Assembly: GCF_013112245.1 (NCBI RefSeq)
Contig: NZ_WVRN01000001.1
Coordinates: 2,856,501 to 2,920,500 of the forward strand
Direction of reading: 5' to 3'
Length of the DNA: 64,000 nucleotides
From: Ruegeria sp. HKCCD4315
GTDB taxonomy: Bacteria > Pseudomonadota > Alphaproteobacteria > Rhodobacterales > Rhodobacteraceae
Each line of letters begins with the position of its first letter. Positions within the stretch are counted from its first letter, which is position 1. The translations under genes were made by a program, and so were the position numbers. Positions 61,423 through 64,000 of the stretch are shown in pieces. Under the pieces are notes generated by a model. The model saw nothing but the letters and a program-made list of their open reading frames with translations, was not told where the DNA came from and ran no database searches.

Positions 61423-62022
61423 AAACACCCTTTTTCACCCAGAACGGTTGCCTCAAAGTTGCCTTGAGTAAAGCGCGCACGAAATCATCAAGTGGGCCGC
61501 ACCGTTTAAGGCTTTATTGTCAAAGGTAAACCAGTGGCGGACCGAGGAGCGGCCATATATTTCCCCCAAGATAATGATAAAAAACACTTAATTTTCATCA
61601 CGCAATAGGCATACCACAAAATGTACCACCCCTCTCCAGCAAAACCTTATAACTAAGCTTCAAAATCGGATTCGGTGGCTCCTTACGTGACCACATGCTG
61701 TTAGCGGCCATGCATCACAGTTCGGCACCCCAATCTGTTCGTGAACTTGCCCTTATCAACTGAATACAAACGCCGTTAAGGGTAGCTTTTGCTTCTTGGA
61801 AACGCCGAAACGCCGAATACCGAACTATTGATTTTATTTGTTTTTTCAGGATTAAGGCACGATGCTCATCAAAAAGGAAGTCGCGCGCATGGCACGCGAC
61901 TTCTATCAGAGCCACCTTTTCAGTTTAGGCGGCACCAACTATTATCCGAACTCTTCTTCTCTGATAGTCATCTCACTACCTAACATAGCTAAACCTTGAG
62001 TGCATTAGATGGGATCAAAACC
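61423..62022. other. Intergenic spacer with a long hairpin
   Basis: This 600-bp region has no supported gene. It contains a 9-bp perfect inverted repeat GAAGTCGCG/CGCGACTTC at 61877-61903 with a 9-nt loop and TTTT ten bases later, which could be a weak terminator. The sequence before it is AT-rich. It lies upstream of the phosphoesterase stop and downstream of phage debris. Confidence 0.5.
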
Positions 62023-63672
62023 CTAGATGTCAACTGGTTTTGGATACCATTGAATAAGATAACCTTGACCAGGAAGGTGCATCGTTCCTCGGGACTCCAG
62101 TACTCGGCTTTTGTCCATTGGATTTTCACGGGGAATTAGTGCAGGAAACCCGCCAAGGCTACAATACTCATATTCGTAGCCTTCGGCTTCATGAATCACT
62201 AACTTAATGTCTCTGGTAAAGCGAGTTAATCTCCAAAGAAAGACCTCTTCTGGCATTTCAAGGGAACTGTATCGGTAGACAATGGATTGCTCGTCCCTTC
62301 CGATCGGGATTTTGCAATCAAACCTAGGAATTCCGTCTTCGATATAGGAATTTTTATATATATGTCGAGGTTGAGTGTGCTCTAATTTGTATCCACGATC
62401 CCGAATTTCCTTGACTCTGTGATTCTCAATTCGACGACTCGCGCGACATTTTATCTCAAAATCTTCAACTTCCCCCCGTTCATAGGTGAACTCATATTGT
62501 GTCCTTGTTTCGATGAGTTTTTGCCCCGAAATTTCTACGGGTTTGTGTGCTATTGTTATTACAGCTGATTTCCCAGTTCTTTTATACAGACTTGGAGCAT
62601 AGTTAATTTCAACATCGAACAACAAGCTTTTACGATCGAGAAATTCTTCCCTTTTAGAAGTATTCAGTAAAAATGACGACTGCCCTTTGTTCCAGTACCT
62701 ATCATCAGCCGACCAGCGATCTCGGTCTTCCGACCATATTCTATGATGCACTTGACCAGAGAAATCTTCGGCATCCAACAGGCAAAAATTGTAGGCGTTG
62801 GTATAGCGTGGGTCGCTGGAAACTCTGCGGTTGTATGAAGCACCTGCTGGTATTTGCAGAATGCTTCCCGCGCCCCCAGAAAGCTCATTCATATCTGGCC
62901 TGTGCTCATGCCCATTTAGAACAATGTCAAAATGAGAATTGATCAATCTTCCAATTCGAACTTGGTCATCTTCTGACAGCCAGTTAAGTGGGTGATGCAT
63001 AACCAGAATTTTTAGGTCGCAGCACTTTGACTGCTCAATGCAACCCCTAATTTGCTTTTCTGTAACTTTTAGTGCTCCGTAATCCCAGATGCCGGTCACT
63101 TCATCGCAGGTTCGGTGTGTAATGTCATAGCGTGCTGAATGCCACGCAGTGTTAATGGAGCAAATTCCTATATTTTTTCCTGCCAGCTTCAACGATTTAA
63201 AGTACGAGAGGCTACCTGTTTCGTAATTCTGGCCAAACTTTTCGCAAAAACTCTTGTAATTCTTAAACGGGCGCAAAAACAGTTCAGTTATGGCGCTATC
63301 ACTCACCATTTCTTCCAGAGGTTCGCTGTAAGAACCTAAGGTTCCCGCTTCCTTCGCCCAATCAGCTGGAATTTTATCGATCGTCGCTCTATCGATGTCA
63401 TGGTTACCGGGGCAAAAAACAAAGGGTACATCCGATCCAATCCTATCTTGAAGCGGCTTAAAGAAAAGATCGTGAGCTTCATCAAACTCTGTCTTCATTC
63501 CGCTGAAAGCGATGTCGCCACTGAAAATTACGAAATCCAGATTAAGTAACTCATCGTGGATTTCTTCTCGTTCTTTGATGTCCTCTAGGAGCTTATCCAG
63601 AATGACGCGTCGATCAGCTGTCATCGGTCTATGGTGCCAATCTGACAAATGAAGCCACTTTACTTTGCTCAT
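62023..63672 (-). CDS. Calcineurin-like metallophosphoesterase with unknown C-terminal half
   Basis: The 549-residue protein has a full metallophosphoesterase site in its N-terminal half: DWHH (Asp11, His13), SGDIAFSG (Asp53), CPGNHDID (Asn90, His91), VMHHPLNW and NGHEHRPD. Residues about 355-549 are a separate beta-rich region with no motif that I recognise (INYAPSLYKRTGKS, EFTYERGEVED, LPGQGYLIQWYPK). The start at 63672 is the first ATG before the WLHLSDWH strand. Base composition is more AT-rich than the catabolic operons, and the gene sits among phage fragments. It could be a defence or nucleotide-signal phosphoesterase (inference), but a household role is not excluded. Confidence 0.78.
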   Translation of the reverse strand: MSKVKWLHLSDWHHRPMTADRRVILDKLLEDIKEREEIHDELLNLDFVIFSGDIAFSGMKTEFDEAHDLFFKPLQDRIGSDVPFVFCPGNHDIDRATIDKIPADWAKEAGTLGSYSEPLEEMVSDSAITELFLRPFKNYKSFCEKFGQNYETGSLSYFKSLKLAGKNIGICSINTAWHSARYDITHRTCDEVTGIWDYGALKVTEKQIRGCIEQSKCCDLKILVMHHPLNWLSEDDQVRIGRLINSHFDIVLNGHEHRPDMNELSGGAGSILQIPAGASYNRRVSSDPRYTNAYNFCLLDAEDFSGQVHHRIWSEDRDRWSADDRYWNKGQSSFLLNTSKREEFLDRKSLLFDVEINYAPSLYKRTGKSAVITIAHKPVEISGQKLIETRTQYEFTYERGEVEDFEIKCRASRRIENHRVKEIRDRGYKLEHTQPRHIYKNSYIEDGIPRFDCKIPIGRDEQSIVYRYSSLEMPEEVFLWRLTRFTRDIKLVIHEAEGYEYEYCSLGGFPALIPRENPMDKSRVLESRGTMHLPGQGYLIQWYPKPVDI

Positions 63673-63832
63673 AACCGGTTCAATCCTTCCATCTACAAAA
63701 TTGGTACTGAGTTTGAGCTCAAATATCCGAAACACTATCACCACATTTATACGGTGATCGCAACGATCTATACGAGTCGTGGCAGTCATAGAGATAGACC
63801 AACATGGTCGTGTTTCCGCTTGGCCCAGCCAA

Positions 63833-64000
63833 TCAATGGCGCTTTAGCGAAAATAGCCGCCTCCGAAGTTTTTTGTCGGCCCGGATCAGATCGCTCACTG
63901 TTTTGCGTGCCCTTTCTGCTTCATTTGACCGGTCGCCGTGCTTCCAGGAAGGATGAGCCGGTCCAGAACAGTGCCCACCTCCCGCCCCATGGACGCGACA
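63833..64000 (-). CDS. HGG-motif phage-type protein, cut by the window edge
   Basis: On the minus strand, an open frame runs from the right edge to a TGA at 63833-63835 and gives 55 residues: CRVHGAGGGHCSGPAHPSWKHG, shown here in part as CRVHGAGGG and SWKHG, then an Arg/Lys-rich tail (RARKTVSDLIRADKK). The Cys-x-x-His-Gly-Gly style start with KHG fits small HGG-motif proteins often carried by phages and integrated elements. The N-terminus is outside the window, so length and function are open. Confidence 0.5.
   Translation of the reverse strand, partial: CRVHGAGGGHCSGPAHPSWKHGDRSNEAERARKTVSDLIRADKKLRRRLFSLKRH

Noticed and set aside
1..64000. CRISPR arrays, tRNA or rRNA genes
   Set aside because: No regularly spaced direct repeats and no clover-leaf or rRNA-like conserved text were seen by eye; a tRNA scan could still find one missed here.

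Overview
The window looks like a piece of an alphaproteobacterial chromosome or large replicon, most likely a marine Roseobacter-group Rhodobacteraceae. This rests on the moderate-to-high GC coding style, the density of uptake systems for small organic solutes (tripartite tricarboxylate, two-ATPase sugar/polyol ABC, polyamine-type ABC), the ectoine-hydrolase and creatinase genes, the DUF5993/DsbB-like pair and the IS6-family remnants. No rRNA, tRNA or CRISPR array was seen.

Layout. 0-4 kb: the tail of an unidentified gene, then a 1124-residue protein joining an SGNH hydrolase domain, a caspase-like protease domain and an M15 peptidase domain, a terminator and a dead phage-type integrase. 4.1-6.5 kb: a LysR regulator divergent from a serine-hydroxymethyltransferase-like PLP enzyme. 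6.8-14.7 kb: a carboxylate module with a 2-hydroxyacid dehydrogenase, a small unknown protein, a PrpF-type isomerase, a fused TctA-TctB permease, a TctC binding protein and a TctD/TctE two-component system. 15-15.8 kb: a MOSC protein. 16.1-26.7 kb: a single sugar or polyol operon with binding protein, two permeases, a small membrane protein, two ATPases, a DhaK-DhaL kinase, a LacI regulator, a TIM-barrel isomerase and a Gfo/Idh/MocA dehydrogenase, preceded by two LacI-type operators 30 bp apart.

27-30 kb: a small membrane-protein ORF and a decayed phage primase-helicase (DUF5906) with a frameshift and an in-frame TGA. 29.9-36.9 kb: a flavin monooxygenase divergent from an operon of two Rieske oxygenases, a RidA-family protein, a DUF1028 protein, a LysR regulator and an M20 deacylase. 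37-43 kb: single genes (truncated polysaccharide gene, YegS-type lipid kinase, AI-2E family permease, aldo/keto reductase, DUF5993 plus a DsbB-like protein) among repeat-rich spacers. 43.4-54.1 kb: a nitrogen-compound module with an arginase-family ureohydrolase, creatinase, a polyamine-type ABC transporter, an Asp/Glu-racemase-family protein and two more M24-fold enzymes, one resembling ectoine hydrolase DoeA/EutD. 54.1-59.8 kb: a LysR regulator divergent from a five-gene operon (DUF1185 protein, alpha/beta hydrolase, flavin reductase fused to a Nudix-like domain, LLM flavin monooxygenase, aldehyde dehydrogenase) that reads as a complete oxygenolytic pathway of unknown substrate. 59.9-64 kb: IS6 and phage debris, plus a large metallophosphoesterase with an unrecognised C-terminal half.

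The window is therefore a series of catabolic cassettes, each usually with its own transporter and regulator, separated by mobile-element scars. The best candidates for undescribed biology are the SGNH-caspase-M15 fusion, the DUF1185/LLM monooxygenase operon, the triple-M24 guanidino/amidine cluster and the two-Rieske cluster that lacks a reductase. All functions come from reading motifs; no database search was run.
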